Below, piece by piece: positions 52,760-61,637 of a stretch of 64,000 bases of DNA (positions are counted from its first letter, which is position 1; every line of letters starts with the position of its first letter). The translations under genes and the position numbers were made by a program. Under the pieces are notes generated by a model. That model saw nothing but the letters and a program-made list of their open reading frames with translations, had not been told where the DNA came from and did no database searches. Source of the stretch: Dehalobacter restrictus DSM 9455 (GTDB taxonomy: Bacteria; Bacillota; Desulfitobacteriia; Desulfitobacteriales; Syntrophobotulaceae). The stretch lies in contig NZ_CP007033.1 of NCBI RefSeq assembly GCF_000512895.1, positions 1,227,001 to 1,291,000 of the forward strand, in the 5' to 3' direction.

Positions 52760-53185
52760 ATGGTAGCAAAGCGAAGAAACGGGTACTCATTGATTGAGAT
52801 CCTGCTTGTGCTTGCACTATTATCAAGTGCAGCCTTTACTTTCCTTGTGCACATTCCGCAGCAAATGGAGGAACGGAGACTGGAACTCTCAGCGGCAGTT
52901 CTGCTTCAGGACTTACGGGAAGTTCAGCAGACAGCTTTGGCTGAGAATGTTTGGTATAAAGTCAAATTTTCTGTTTATACCGGTGAATATAAGATCTTCA
53001 GACAGGGAGAATTTATCCGCAAAGTTAACCTGGAGAATGGTGTGCACTTTGCCAATAGTCCTTCTGATCTTACTTTTCGCCCGACAGGGACGCCTGACAC
53101 CGGTCTGACGGTCATGCTGGCGTCAGGGGATTTAGAAAGAAATGTGATTGTTGCGCCTGTGATGGGCAGGATCAGGATGGAATAG
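52760..53185 (+). CDS. GspH/FimT-like pseudopilin
   Basis: About 141 residues from ATG 52760 (AGGGGA six bases before it; ATG 52745 is an alternative). The prepilin signature RNGYSLIEILLVLALLSS has the cleavage Gly and the Glu at +5, followed by the hydrophobic helix. The outer domain with DLREVQQTALAENVWYKVKF and the end NVIVAPVMGRIRME fits the GspH/FimT minor pilins. It stands between aroE and aroK, 2 kb away from the main pilus genes. Confidence 0.85.
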   Translation: MVAKRRNGYSLIEILLVLALLSSAAFTFLVHIPQQMEERRLELSAAVLLQDLREVQQTALAENVWYKVKFSVYTGEYKIFRQGEFIRKVNLENGVHFANSPSDLTFRPTGTPDTGLTVMLASGDLERNVIVAPVMGRIRME

Positions 53186-53199
53186 AGAGGTGAAATTTC

Positions 53200-53739
53200 G
53201 TGTCCGATAGCCTGAATTCGATACCCCAAAATATTGTACTTATCGGCTTTATGGCTGCTGGAAAAAGCAGTGTCGGCAAGCTTCTGGCCAGGGAACTCCG
53301 CTGGGCATTTCTGGATACGGACAGTGAGATCGAAAGAGTGACAAGGTTGAAAATCCCGGAAATTTTTCAAAAATACGGTGAAGCAAGGTTCCGGTCGGAA
53401 GAAAATCTGCTGGTTCATAAGATTTCCGGATTTACCGATACAGTTATTGCCACTGGCGGAGGAACGGTTTTAAATCCGGAAAACTGGAATATTCTCCACG
53501 GACTTGGGAAGTTGGTTTACCTATATGTTCCATTGGAGATTGCTTTACAGAGAGCAAAAGAACATCACGATCGGCCGCTTCTTTCCAGCAGCGAGCCGGA
53601 ACAAATAGAAAAGCTCTGGAGAGACCGGGAAGTGATTTACAGAAAGGCGCCTATAACGGTTGACACATCGGATAAAGATGTTCAAACCGTTGCGGCGGAG
53701 ATCCTCGAACTGCTGAAAGGAGAACACATTACAGCATGA
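53200..53739 (+). CDS. aroK: Shikimate kinase
   Basis: Phosphorylates shikimate with ATP, 179 residues. Walker A GFMAAGKSSVGKLLA, the shikimate-binding DTDSEIE, the GGG motif ATGGGTVLNPEN and the lid DRPLLSSSEPEQ are in order. GAGGTG stands before GTG 53200. The stop overlaps the aroB start (ATGA), so the two are coupled. Confidence 0.95.
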   Translation: MSDSLNSIPQNIVLIGFMAAGKSSVGKLLARELRWAFLDTDSEIERVTRLKIPEIFQKYGEARFRSEENLLVHKISGFTDTVIATGGGTVLNPENWNILHGLGKLVYLYVPLEIALQRAKEHHDRPLLSSSEPEQIEKLWRDREVIYRKAPITVDTSDKDVQTVAAEILELLKGEHITA

Positions 53740-54815
53740 TACAGAGAATAGATGTCAGTAGAGGACACGGTTACCCACTGTTACTGGGAGCAACTTTGGA
53801 CGAGCTTGGCGGTCATTTGAAAACAGCATACGGCACGAGCGGGCATTATCTTCTCATCACAAATGATGTTGTGGCCGGATACCATGCAGATAAACTTTTG
53901 GACGGAATGAAGGACTTAAAGACCGATTTGATTACCGTTCCTGACGGTGAACAGGAGAAATCACTGGACAGGATCAGTAAACTGACGGAACAGGCGCTGC
54001 AATTCAAAGCGGACAGGGACACTGTGGTACTGGCCCTCGGCGGAGGGGTGATCGGGGATTTGTCCGGATTTTTTGCAAGTATTTTTATGCGTGGAATGCG
54101 TTACATCCATATTCCGACCACCTTGCTGTCCCAGATTGATTCGAGTATTGGCGGCAAGGTGGCGGTGAACCATCCTTCCGGTAAAAACCTCCTGGGGTCT
54201 TTTTATGCCCCCCAGGCCGTCTGGACGGATTTTGACACCTTGCAGACACTTCCGTGGCAAGAGATGCGGAACGGGCTTGCCGAAACCATTAAACACGCGC
54301 TTGTCGCTGATCCGGATTTGTTTGAATTCATCGAAGAACATGCTGATGCTATCAAAGGATTGGACTACAAGATCATTAAGGAAATGTCCCTGCGGTCTCT
54401 GGCTGTCAAAGTTAAGATTGTCACTGAGGATGAGAAAGAAAAGGGAAACAGGATGCTTCTAAATCTCGGACACAGTTTCGGGCATGCTCTGGAGACAGAG
54501 GAAGCCTATCAGGGTGTTATGCACGGCGAAGGGGTCAGTATCGGGATTGCCGCCGCAGCCAATCTGTCCAGAGAAAGAGGTTTGGTTAACGACAAACAGC
54601 TTGACAGAATCCTGAATCTCTTAATGAAAATGGATTTGCCCACTACGGCCAAAGCGCATGACCGGGCAGTACTTCTTGGACACATGTCTGCAGATAAGAA
54701 GAATAAAGCCGGTAATAAGGTGCTGATTTTGCCGGTCGGCATTGGGAGATCGGTCATCGCTGCAGACTGTAACGATGAAGAAATCCTTAGGGCCTGGGAA
54801 AAAGTCATCATTTAG
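53736..54815 (+). CDS. aroB: 3-dehydroquinate synthase
   Basis: NAD- and zinc-dependent second step of the shikimate pathway, 359 residues. NAD-binding GGGVIGDLSGFFASIFMRG, the substrate/metal region PTTLLSQIDSSIGGKVAVNH, GLAETIKHALVADP (metal Glu) and the metal-binding His in NLGHSFGHALE and MHGEGVSIG are all present. It closes the aroE-pseudopilin-aroK-aroB run; the rest of the pathway is not in the window. Confidence 0.95.
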   Translation: MIQRIDVSRGHGYPLLLGATLDELGGHLKTAYGTSGHYLLITNDVVAGYHADKLLDGMKDLKTDLITVPDGEQEKSLDRISKLTEQALQFKADRDTVVLALGGGVIGDLSGFFASIFMRGMRYIHIPTTLLSQIDSSIGGKVAVNHPSGKNLLGSFYAPQAVWTDFDTLQTLPWQEMRNGLAETIKHALVADPDLFEFIEEHADAIKGLDYKIIKEMSLRSLAVKVKIVTEDEKEKGNRMLLNLGHSFGHALETEEAYQGVMHGEGVSIGIAAAANLSRERGLVNDKQLDRILNLLMKMDLPTTAKAHDRAVLLGHMSADKKNKAGNKVLILPVGIGRSVIAADCNDEEILRAWEKVII

Positions 54816-54936
54816 GTCAAATAAGTACTAATAATATAAATTGCAGAATAAAAAACTGTAAGTTGAGATTTACAGCAGTACCTTTTTGTTGTTCCCCCAA
54901 AATACCAATCTTAAAGGAAATAGAATATTTGTGTAG

Positions 54937-54968
54937 AAAATATGTAATTAATTTACATATTTTTTCGT
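54937..54968 (+). terminator. AT-rich hairpin after aroB
   Basis: AAAATATGTAA (54937-54947) pairs with TTACATATTTT (54953-54963), followed by more T. It may be a weak terminator for the aro genes or an operator before the pilus cluster. Confidence 0.4.
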
Positions 54969-54995
54969 TTTATCAGAGACAAGAAAGGAATCGTT

Positions 54996-55331
54996 ATGCC
55001 AAAAGCTTGCAAGAACGGTTTTACTTTATGGGAAGTATTATTGGTCATCGCTTTGTTGGGTATCCTGGCCTCTATGATTCTGCCATGTTACAGCGGCAGT
55101 ATCAACAGTACAGAATCGGAAGTGCACAAAGTCAATATTCTCAAAATAGAAAGTGCTGCAAGACTATACCGTCTTGACGTGGGCAGCTATCCGGAAAGTC
55201 TGAATGATCTGATTACCTGCCCTTCTGCTGATCTAAACTGGCAAGGACCGTATCTTGAGGAAATACCGGCATGCCCGTTTGATCCAAGCAAACATTATAC
55301 GCTTGATGATGGAAAAGCAGTGGTTCGTTAA
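54996..55331 (+). CDS. Type II secretion/type IV pilus pseudopilin (GspG-like)
   Basis: 111 residues. KNGFTLWEVLLVIALLGILASM is a class III prepilin signal with Gly-Phe cleavage and Glu at +5. The short outer domain with KIESAARLYRLDVGSYPESL, DLNWQGPYLEEIPACPFDP is the GspG-type layout. Three cysteines in the outer part may form a disulfide. First gene of the main pilus cluster. Confidence 0.85.
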   Translation: MPKACKNGFTLWEVLLVIALLGILASMILPCYSGSINSTESEVHKVNILKIESAARLYRLDVGSYPESLNDLITCPSADLNWQGPYLEEIPACPFDPSKHYTLDDGKAVVR

Positions 55332-55416
55332 GCTAAGGATACTAATCCAAGCAAAGCTTGTTTTTTTAATTTTTATAGGATTTACGAATTAATCTACTTA
55401 GGGGGGAGGCGCAGGA

Positions 55417-55794
55417 ATGAACGATAAGAAAAAAGGTTTTGTTTTGCTTGACGTTTTAACGGGACTCTTTATTTTTAGTTTGGGATTTGCAGTCATGCTG
55501 GCATTGATCAATACGGCTTACATCAAGAATAGCCATACGGATAATATCCTGCAGGCAGTCAATCTTGCCAGCTCGACAGTAGATGAAATTACGGTGGTCC
55601 TGCTCGATGATCCTTCTGCCGTTAATCGTTATTTGAACGGAACTGAGCGCGATGAATCCGGCCGGTTTTCCAGAACTGTTTGTTGTGAATGGGACTCTCA
55701 AAATCTGCTGAAAATTTCTGTAAAAATCATCTGGACAGAGTTGAAAGATCAAAAAGAGTACAACCTGACCTATCTGCATTATATTGCAGAATAA
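55417..55794 (+). CDS. GspI-like pseudopilin
   Basis: 125 residues. The prepilin-type start KKGFVLLDVLTGLFIFSLGF has Asp where most pilins have Glu at +5, followed by a helix and a small outer domain. Its position between a GspG-like and a GspJ-like gene suggests a minor pilin of GspI type. GGGGGGAGG precedes the ATG. Confidence 0.75.
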   Translation: MNDKKKGFVLLDVLTGLFIFSLGFAVMLALINTAYIKNSHTDNILQAVNLASSTVDEITVVLLDDPSAVNRYLNGTERDESGRFSRTVCCEWDSQNLLKISVKIIWTELKDQKEYNLTYLHYIAE

Positions 55795-55929
55795 TAATTA
55801 ATTTGGGAAAATAAGTAAATTATTTTATAAAACAGGCAGGAAGTTTAAGAAATATGTAGAAATATAGTAATTAAGTTAAATAATGGAAATAAGTAGATGA
55901 GAGTTTGACTATGCTGGTTGGAGTAACAT

Positions 55930-56427
55930 ATGGCTGGGTTGACAAAGAAAACGGTACAGCAAAATGACAAGGGGTTTACGCTGTTAGAAGTCCTCGTTTC
56001 ACTGGTCATTACCGGAATCATTGCGGCAATGGTTCTTCAATTGTATATCAGCCAGTACCGGATGGCTAAAGGGTTAATGGCAGATGGCGACCTTTCCTTT
56101 GCAGCTGTCCGGGCAGGCCAGGTATTGACCGCCGCTGTTTCTACAGCAGAAGGTGTAGCATGGACAGGCAAAGTATTACGTATCAACTGTCTTGAGGACG
56201 GTAAGATCATTACAGACAGCTACTATCTTGCGGACAAGGACTTTAACGGAGTTTTGGACTTGTACCGTGAACATCTTGGCGTTCCGATTCCGGTAGCAAG
56301 CAGGATTTGTGAATTTCATTGTACTGGGGTTAGGGAGGGATTATGGCAAATATCTTTAACAGCAGCGCAGGCGGAAAGAGCCGTTTATTGGCAAAGAACT
56401 GTTCGCTTAAGAAGTTCTTCGGAATAA
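55930..56427 (+). CDS. GspJ-like pseudopilin
   Basis: 165 residues. DKGFTLLEVLVSLVITGIIAA is a complete prepilin signature with Glu at +5 after a 14-residue leader. The outer domain (DGDLSFAAVRAGQVLTAAV, WTGKVLRINCLEDGKIITDS, RAVYWQRTVRLRSSS) fits a GspJ-type minor pilin. Its last 85 bases overlap the start of the next gene in another frame, which is a long overlap but both frames look protein-like. Confidence 0.8.
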   Translation: MAGLTKKTVQQNDKGFTLLEVLVSLVITGIIAAMVLQLYISQYRMAKGLMADGDLSFAAVRAGQVLTAAVSTAEGVAWTGKVLRINCLEDGKIITDSYYLADKDFNGVLDLYREHLGVPIPVASRICEFHCTGVREGLWQISLTAAQAERAVYWQRTVRLRSSSE

Positions 56428-56810
56428 ATTGGGAAAGCGGTAATGTATCTTTACTAATACTTCTTGTTACGTTTTCTTTATCCTGGATGGGAGTTCAGAC
56501 CTTTATTCTGATCAGCTCACAGGAACGTATCGTTGTCTGTGAGGCCCAAAAAATTAAGACCGCTTATATGGCTGACAGTGGGCTGGAATACGCCAAAGCA
56601 GTTCTTGCTCATGATCCTTCCTGGCAGGGGAGCATTCAATACGATTCGGAAGGAATGGTTGTAGAAATTGATGTTATACGGGCCAACGATGTAACTCAAA
56701 TCACATCCAGGGCAACAATGGGGAATATGAAACAGTGCAGAGTTGGGGAGCTTGTGTTGGGAGAAGATGGGAAGTACGACCTTACCGGGTACAGGTACGT
56801 TTATGATTGA
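56343..56810 (+). CDS. PilX/GspK-like minor pilin protein
   Basis: 155 residues. After a 30-residue leader comes SGNVSLLILLVTFSLSWMGVQ, a hydrophobic helix without the Glu at +5, as in GspK/PilX-type tip pilins. The outer part contains KTAYMADSGLEYAKAVLA, a motif typical of PilX-like proteins (AxxxAxxGxE). It overlaps both the previous and the next gene, which suggests tight translational coupling. Confidence 0.7.
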   Translation: MANIFNSSAGGKSRLLAKNCSLKKFFGINWESGNVSLLILLVTFSLSWMGVQTFILISSQERIVVCEAQKIKTAYMADSGLEYAKAVLAHDPSWQGSIQYDSEGMVVEIDVIRANDVTQITSRATMGNMKQCRVGELVLGEDGKYDLTGYRYVYD

Positions 56811-58494
56811 TCAGTCCAAACCAGGATTTTGGAAAGATTTTGTACTTAAAGAACTTTACGTGTATGCCCGTGAGAACAAGGTGCTTATTTCAAATGCCGA
56901 TGAGATAGCTACTCAGCTTGCCCTGCTTGACCAGGGAGCAAAACTTGAAGAACTTCTTGCAGCGTATTTGGCAGAAGAGGAAATCCTGGAATTTAAAAGC
57001 CGGATATCAGGAATTAACATGATCAGTCTTGCAGAGAGACCTGTCAATGTTTCAGCAGCAAAGTTGGTTTCGGAAGAACTGGCCCGGAAATATACGCTGA
57101 TTCCGATTGCGGCTCAGAATCAAAGAATCATCATCGCTATGGCGGATCCTACAGATAGAACCGCGTTGGATGATGTGATGCTTTTTACCGGATATCAGGT
57201 TGATCCACTCCTGGCTTCCGCTGAAGAAATCAAAATTGCGATCCGAGAATGTTTTACATTGGAAAGATCAACTGGGGAACATGCTGTTCTAAATCCAAAC
57301 GAATCAGTGAGCTGGAAGATTGAAGAAAATATCAATGCCCAGGAAACGCCGGTCGTCAGCCTTGTTGATTCGCTGTTCCGACAGGCTGTTATCGAAAAAG
57401 CAAGTGATATACACTGGGAACCGATCGAAACCGGATTCAGCGTGAAATTTCGGATAGATGGGCTGCTGATGGTTAAGGAAAACTTGCCAAAGGATCTGTC
57501 CAGAAGTGTTACCGCCCGTTTGAAAGTCATGTCGGGTCTGGATATAACCCAAAGACGTCTCCCTCAGGATGGCAGAATCATGCTGGACATTTCTGATAAG
57601 AAAATTGATGTCAGAGTTTCTACTTTTCCGACTGTCTATGGAGAAAAAGTCGTGACCAGGATTCTGGATGAAAAGACCGCACGTCTCTCCCTGGAAGAAC
57701 TGGGTATGCGGGAGGATGTCGAATACCAAATTCGAAAGCTTATCCGCCAGCCGCATGGGCTGATTCTCATTTCCGGCCCGACCGGGAGCGGCAAAACCAC
57801 CACATTGTATGCCCTGATCCGGGAGCTGCAGTCTGAAACCATCAATATGGTATCCATCGAAGACCCTGTCGAATACCGGCTACCGGGAGTCAGTCAGGCC
57901 CAGGTCAATGCCGGTATTGGCCTGGACTTTGCAAGTGGCCTGAGATCCATTCTTCGTCAGGATCCGGATGTTATCATGGTAGGGGAAATAAGAGACAGAG
58001 AAACCGCCAAAATTGCAACAGCGGCTGCAATGACCGGGCACCTTGTTTTATCTACCGTTCATACCAATACTGCAGCAGAAGCGCTTACCCGTTTATTGGA
58101 TATGGATATCGATGCCTATATGGTAGCTTCGGCGGTTTGCGGGGTACTGGCTCAGAGACTTGTCCGGAGACTATGTCTGAATTGCCGGAAATTAAAACCG
58201 GTTTTAGCTGAAGAGAAACAAATTTTTCACGGGGAAGCCTTATCAGCTATTTATGAACCGGCAGGCTGTTCCAAGTGCCATGGGACCGGATACAACGGCA
58301 GGATAGGGATTCATGAATATCTTCCCTACAATCAGGAAATTAAGGAACTAATTCTGCAAAAAGGCAGTGCCGCCAGCCTTGAAAAGGTCTCTGAAAAATC
58401 TGGAATGCTTACGTTGAAAGAAGATGCGCTTAGGAAAGTCGCTGCCGGAATAACTTCTCTGGAAGAAATCATGAGACTGTGGGCGGAAATATAG
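56803..58494 (+). CDS. pilB: Type IV pilus assembly ATPase PilB/GspE
   Basis: Cytoplasmic hexameric ATPase that drives pilin polymerisation, 563 residues. The GspE N-terminal domain (about 60-150) is followed by KASDIHWEP, QRRLPQDGRIML, Walker A GPTGSGKTTTLYAL, the Asp box SIEDPVEYRLPG, Walker B DPDVIMVGEIRDRETA and the His box LSTVHTNTAAEALTRLLDM. A four-Cys zinc site lies in CLNCRKLK and CSKCHGTGYNGR. ATG 56803 overlaps the previous gene's stop by eight bases; an open frame upstream to 56743 lies inside that gene. PilC follows 19 bases later; no PilT is present. Confidence 0.95.
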   Translation: MIDQSKPGFWKDFVLKELYVYARENKVLISNADEIATQLALLDQGAKLEELLAAYLAEEEILEFKSRISGINMISLAERPVNVSAAKLVSEELARKYTLIPIAAQNQRIIIAMADPTDRTALDDVMLFTGYQVDPLLASAEEIKIAIRECFTLERSTGEHAVLNPNESVSWKIEENINAQETPVVSLVDSLFRQAVIEKASDIHWEPIETGFSVKFRIDGLLMVKENLPKDLSRSVTARLKVMSGLDITQRRLPQDGRIMLDISDKKIDVRVSTFPTVYGEKVVTRILDEKTARLSLEELGMREDVEYQIRKLIRQPHGLILISGPTGSGKTTTLYALIRELQSETINMVSIEDPVEYRLPGVSQAQVNAGIGLDFASGLRSILRQDPDVIMVGEIRDRETAKIATAAAMTGHLVLSTVHTNTAAEALTRLLDMDIDAYMVASAVCGVLAQRLVRRLCLNCRKLKPVLAEEKQIFHGEALSAIYEPAGCSKCHGTGYNGRIGIHEYLPYNQEIKELILQKGSAASLEKVSEKSGMLTLKEDALRKVAAGITSLEEIMRLWAEI

Positions 58495-58513
58495 ATTAGG
58501 ACAATAAGAGGGT

Positions 58514-59683
58514 TTGCGATTGCTCTGGAAATGGAAAGCCGTTGATCAAAATAGCAATATACGGAAGGGCTACTGGGCGGAGGAAGATCAAAGCAGAGTT
58601 GTTTCCGGGCTTAGGGAACAGCATTTATATCCCGTGGAGATCACCAGGGCATTATTCACTTCGGTGTGGATCAGATACAAGACGGGAAATAGAAAACTGT
58701 TTTGGGGGAGGACAGCTCGTAAGCTGGGAACAATGCTGGAGGCAGGCATTCCTCTGCTTGCGGTATTAGATGTCATTGCGGAAAGAGAAAGAACCGGTTT
58801 AGATAAAAATCAATGGAAGCAGGTTAGCCGCTCTCTTCAAGCTGGCGTCGAACTGCATGTCAGTTTGCAGGGCATCATTCCCTCTCCGGGGCACTTGTTT
58901 GCCACGATGGTCAAAGCCGGCGAAAGAAGCGGGACCCTGCCGACTGCGTTGATCGATATCGCAGATTATCTGGAGGACGCATATTTTTTTGAGAAGAAAT
59001 TCAAAAATGCTTTATTTTATCCGGTTCTGCTTCTTGTCGCATCTTTGTTTATTATCTATACCCTCAGTATTATGATTCTGCCGATGTATGAAACCCTTTT
59101 CCGCGGGTTTGAGACGGAATTGCCGCTGGCAACCAAAATAATGTTTAATGTGGGTTGTTGTATCCCGTATTTGACAGCCGTTATCCCTGTTTTGGCCATA
59201 ACGGTGTGGCTGCTGAATAAAAAAGGATATTCCTTCATCATACCTGGAACCGGTAAGATCAACAGAACCAGGCAGCTCATTCAATTTTGTTCGGTCCTGG
59301 GAAGATTGCTGGACGCGGGGCTGTCTCTGCAGGAATCACTGCTCCTGGTGAAAAACCTTTTCAAGGATCATCTGATGCAGGAATTGACAACCCAATTAAT
59401 TTTTGCTGTCAACGAAGGAAGAAGAATGTTCTCGGTCATCATGACGAGTAAGCTGTTTCCTCCGGAAGTTGCAAAAATGCTGGAGGTTGCGGAGGAATCC
59501 GGCAAACTAAGTGAAATGCTTGCGTATATGACTCGGATGTTCAAAAAAGAGCTGGAGGAGCGAATTGAGCAGTATACGAAGCTCTTAGAGCCTGCTCTAG
59601 TGTTTCTTATGGCGGGCCTGGTCGGTTTCGTGGCTATCGGAGTTCTCCTGCCGATCTTTGATATAAGCTCACAGATTCATTAA
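58514..59683 (+). CDS. pilC: Type IV pilus inner-membrane platform protein PilC/GspF
   Basis: 389 residues, the normal length. Two repeated GspF domains: TARKLGTMLEAGIPLLAVLD (about 75-94) with MVKAGERSGTLPTALIDIADYL, and IQFCSVLGRLLDAGLSLQES with MLEVAEESGKLSEMLAYM. Three membrane helices (about 168-188, 215-235 and the final LVFLMAGLVGFVAIGVLLP). It couples PilB to the pilus base. Start TTG 58514 or TTG 58520, both behind GAGGG. Confidence 0.95.
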   Translation: MRLLWKWKAVDQNSNIRKGYWAEEDQSRVVSGLREQHLYPVEITRALFTSVWIRYKTGNRKLFWGRTARKLGTMLEAGIPLLAVLDVIAERERTGLDKNQWKQVSRSLQAGVELHVSLQGIIPSPGHLFATMVKAGERSGTLPTALIDIADYLEDAYFFEKKFKNALFYPVLLLVASLFIIYTLSIMILPMYETLFRGFETELPLATKIMFNVGCCIPYLTAVIPVLAITVWLLNKKGYSFIIPGTGKINRTRQLIQFCSVLGRLLDAGLSLQESLLLVKNLFKDHLMQELTTQLIFAVNEGRRMFSVIMTSKLFPPEVAKMLEVAEESGKLSEMLAYMTRMFKKELEERIEQYTKLLEPALVFLMAGLVGFVAIGVLLPIFDISSQIH

Positions 59684-59778
59684 GCTGATATTTTGTACAA
59701 TAAAAAAATTCAACATGCCATTAAATCACAGGAAAAAATTAAAATAACCGTCAAAAAATACAGGGAGGAATGTCTTAA

Positions 59779-60234
59779 GTGGTTAAAAACGAGAAAGGAT
59801 TTACCCTTCTGGAAGTTATGCTGGTGGTCGTTATTCTGGCCATCCTAGCCGCAATTGTCATCCCGCGTTTCGTTGGGAATGCAGAAACAGCTCGGGAGAA
59901 AGCCGACATCACAACAGGACGTGAAGTCAAAGCAGCGCTGGACAGGTATCAGGTCGACAATGGAATATATCTCAGGATTGATGAACTTTCTGCTGCAAAC
60001 GGAACGATCACGGGTTCAGGACTTATCCCTGATTATATTGCCAGACTTGATCCAACGGTGACGCAGCAAAAGGCCGAGACAGGGAAAACGGGCTTTGGTA
60101 TTGCAGAAATTACCGGAAATACCTTTCCTGACCCCGGAAATTTGATTATGGTATATCTAAGTTCGGATGGATCTCAGGCTGAAGTTAAAGTTTTTGACGA
60201 AAGTCTTGCCAGTACTTTATGGTCGTCTATTTAG
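59779..60234 (+). CDS. Major-type IV pilin
   Basis: 151 residues. NEKGFTLLEVMLVVVILAIL is a textbook prepilin signature with a very short, charged leader and Glu at +5, followed by AAIVIPRFVGNAETAREKAD. The outer domain ends in YLSSDGSQAEVKVFDESL. GGGAGGAATG precedes GTG 59779. It has its own strong ribosome site and stands behind pilC, so it is the best candidate for the main structural subunit of this system. Confidence 0.9.
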   Translation: MVKNEKGFTLLEVMLVVVILAILAAIVIPRFVGNAETAREKADITTGREVKAALDRYQVDNGIYLRIDELSAANGTITGSGLIPDYIARLDPTVTQQKAETGKTGFGIAEITGNTFPDPGNLIMVYLSSDGSQAEVKVFDESLASTLWSSI

Positions 60235-60252
60235 AAGGCAGGCCGAGAAAAA

Positions 60253-61623
60253 ATGCTTTTTTTAGAGATTGATGCCCAAGAAATAAGATTTTTTTATCGC
60301 TCGAAGCGTCTTGGAAACATGGGTTCCGAGATTGTCGTCTCCAGCTTTCCACTGGAGACTTTTTCAGGGTCCGAAGGCAGTGACACCGAAGAAAATCTTA
60401 AAATGGTTCTGGATGAATATCGTCAAAAAGACTGTCAGGGACGATTTGGGCAACGAAAATGTTCGAGAAAAGTCCCTGTTTATCTGTTGCTTCCTTTTCA
60501 GAACGGGCTGATCAGGGAATTTTGTATTCCTTGGGTTGTTCCGAAGTATCGGGATAAAACAGTTCATCTCTGGCTTGAACAGGAAGTTCCGGTTCCAATC
60601 AGCGAACTTAGTTATGAATACGTGGTATTGGACGAGAAGAAGGATGAATATCTTCGGATCAGCGTCATTGGCGTAAGGAAAACTACGCTTGAGCTTTATG
60701 CCCGGTGTCTTCAGCAGACGGGATATGAACTTTGCGGTGCTGAATATACTGTTCAGGCATTTGGCGGGATCCTGGCACCTTTAAAAGAAAAAAGAATTCT
60801 TTGCCTGTTTAAACTTCATAATCAAAATATCCAGGCTGTCCAATATCGCAATGGCTTGCCGGAAGTGATAAGGGTGATCCCGGGCAGTGAACCGGAGACT
60901 CCGAAATATCAGATTTATACTGCGCTGAAAGACTGCACAATTCCTTTCAATATCGTTGTCACGGATGGAAGCGCTGAAGCCACCCGGATCGCAGATATCC
61001 TGATTGATTCAGGAGAGGCTGAGGGTGCCCGGACACTGGAATCCGTTTATCAGGAATTCGATTCCAGTGATTTTTCGGCAGATAGCCATTCTATGAATTT
61101 TCATTACCTGGCACTGCTGGCTGGTAGGCAAAGAGTGAAAGAAAAGAAAAACTGCAATTTTGGCTGCATTTTTTTGCGGCCGGCCAAAATAAAAACATGT
61201 CTGCTGGTCCTGATGATTTTTATTGGAATGATCTTCGGGATAGGTTGTTATTGCTATCCGCTAATCAATCATATTTCTGAGCACCAGATAGAAATTACGG
61301 CACTGCAGGAACAGGTCGATGAACTAAACGCGGAACGGAAAAATCAGATCTGGTCGGAATGGGAACGGAACCGCAGCGATACATTTGGGGATTTGACAAT
61401 GGTTCAGAAGTCCTTAACCAGTCTTAACAGCAGTATACGTTTGAATCGCCTGAGCTATCGGCAGAATACGCTGTACCTATATGCGGACTGTTCCGATAAT
61501 CTTAGTATCACAAGTTTAATCGGGGTTTTGACGGAAGAAGGCTGGAGGGAACCAGTCCTGACCGATTATGATTATCGGGATAAAACAATTTCGTTCTGCT
61601 TGCGTGTAGAAAGAAAAATTTGA
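60253..61623 (+). CDS. PilM-PilN fusion (GspL-like)
   Basis: 456 residues. The cytoplasmic N-terminal part (about 1-300) follows the PilM pattern: FCIPWVVPKYRDKTVHLWLE, SELSYEYVVLDEK, DEYLRISVIGVRKTTLELY. One membrane helix lies at about 316-338 (CLLVLMIFIGMIFGIGCY), then a coiled coil (EHQIEITALQEQVDELNAER) and a small outer domain resembling PilN. So PilM and PilN, separate in the 47.6-kb module, are joined here, as in GspL of type II secretion. Confidence 0.75.
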   Translation: MLFLEIDAQEIRFFYRSKRLGNMGSEIVVSSFPLETFSGSEGSDTEENLKMVLDEYRQKDCQGRFGQRKCSRKVPVYLLLPFQNGLIREFCIPWVVPKYRDKTVHLWLEQEVPVPISELSYEYVVLDEKKDEYLRISVIGVRKTTLELYARCLQQTGYELCGAEYTVQAFGGILAPLKEKRILCLFKLHNQNIQAVQYRNGLPEVIRVIPGSEPETPKYQIYTALKDCTIPFNIVVTDGSAEATRIADILIDSGEAEGARTLESVYQEFDSSDFSADSHSMNFHYLALLAGRQRVKEKKNCNFGCIFLRPAKIKTCLLVLMIFIGMIFGIGCYCYPLINHISEHQIEITALQEQVDELNAERKNQIWSEWERNRSDTFGDLTMVQKSLTSLNSSIRLNRLSYRQNTLYLYADCSDNLSITSLIGVLTEEGWREPVLTDYDYRDKTISFCLRVERKI

Positions 61624-61637
61624 AGTGAGGTAAAGAT

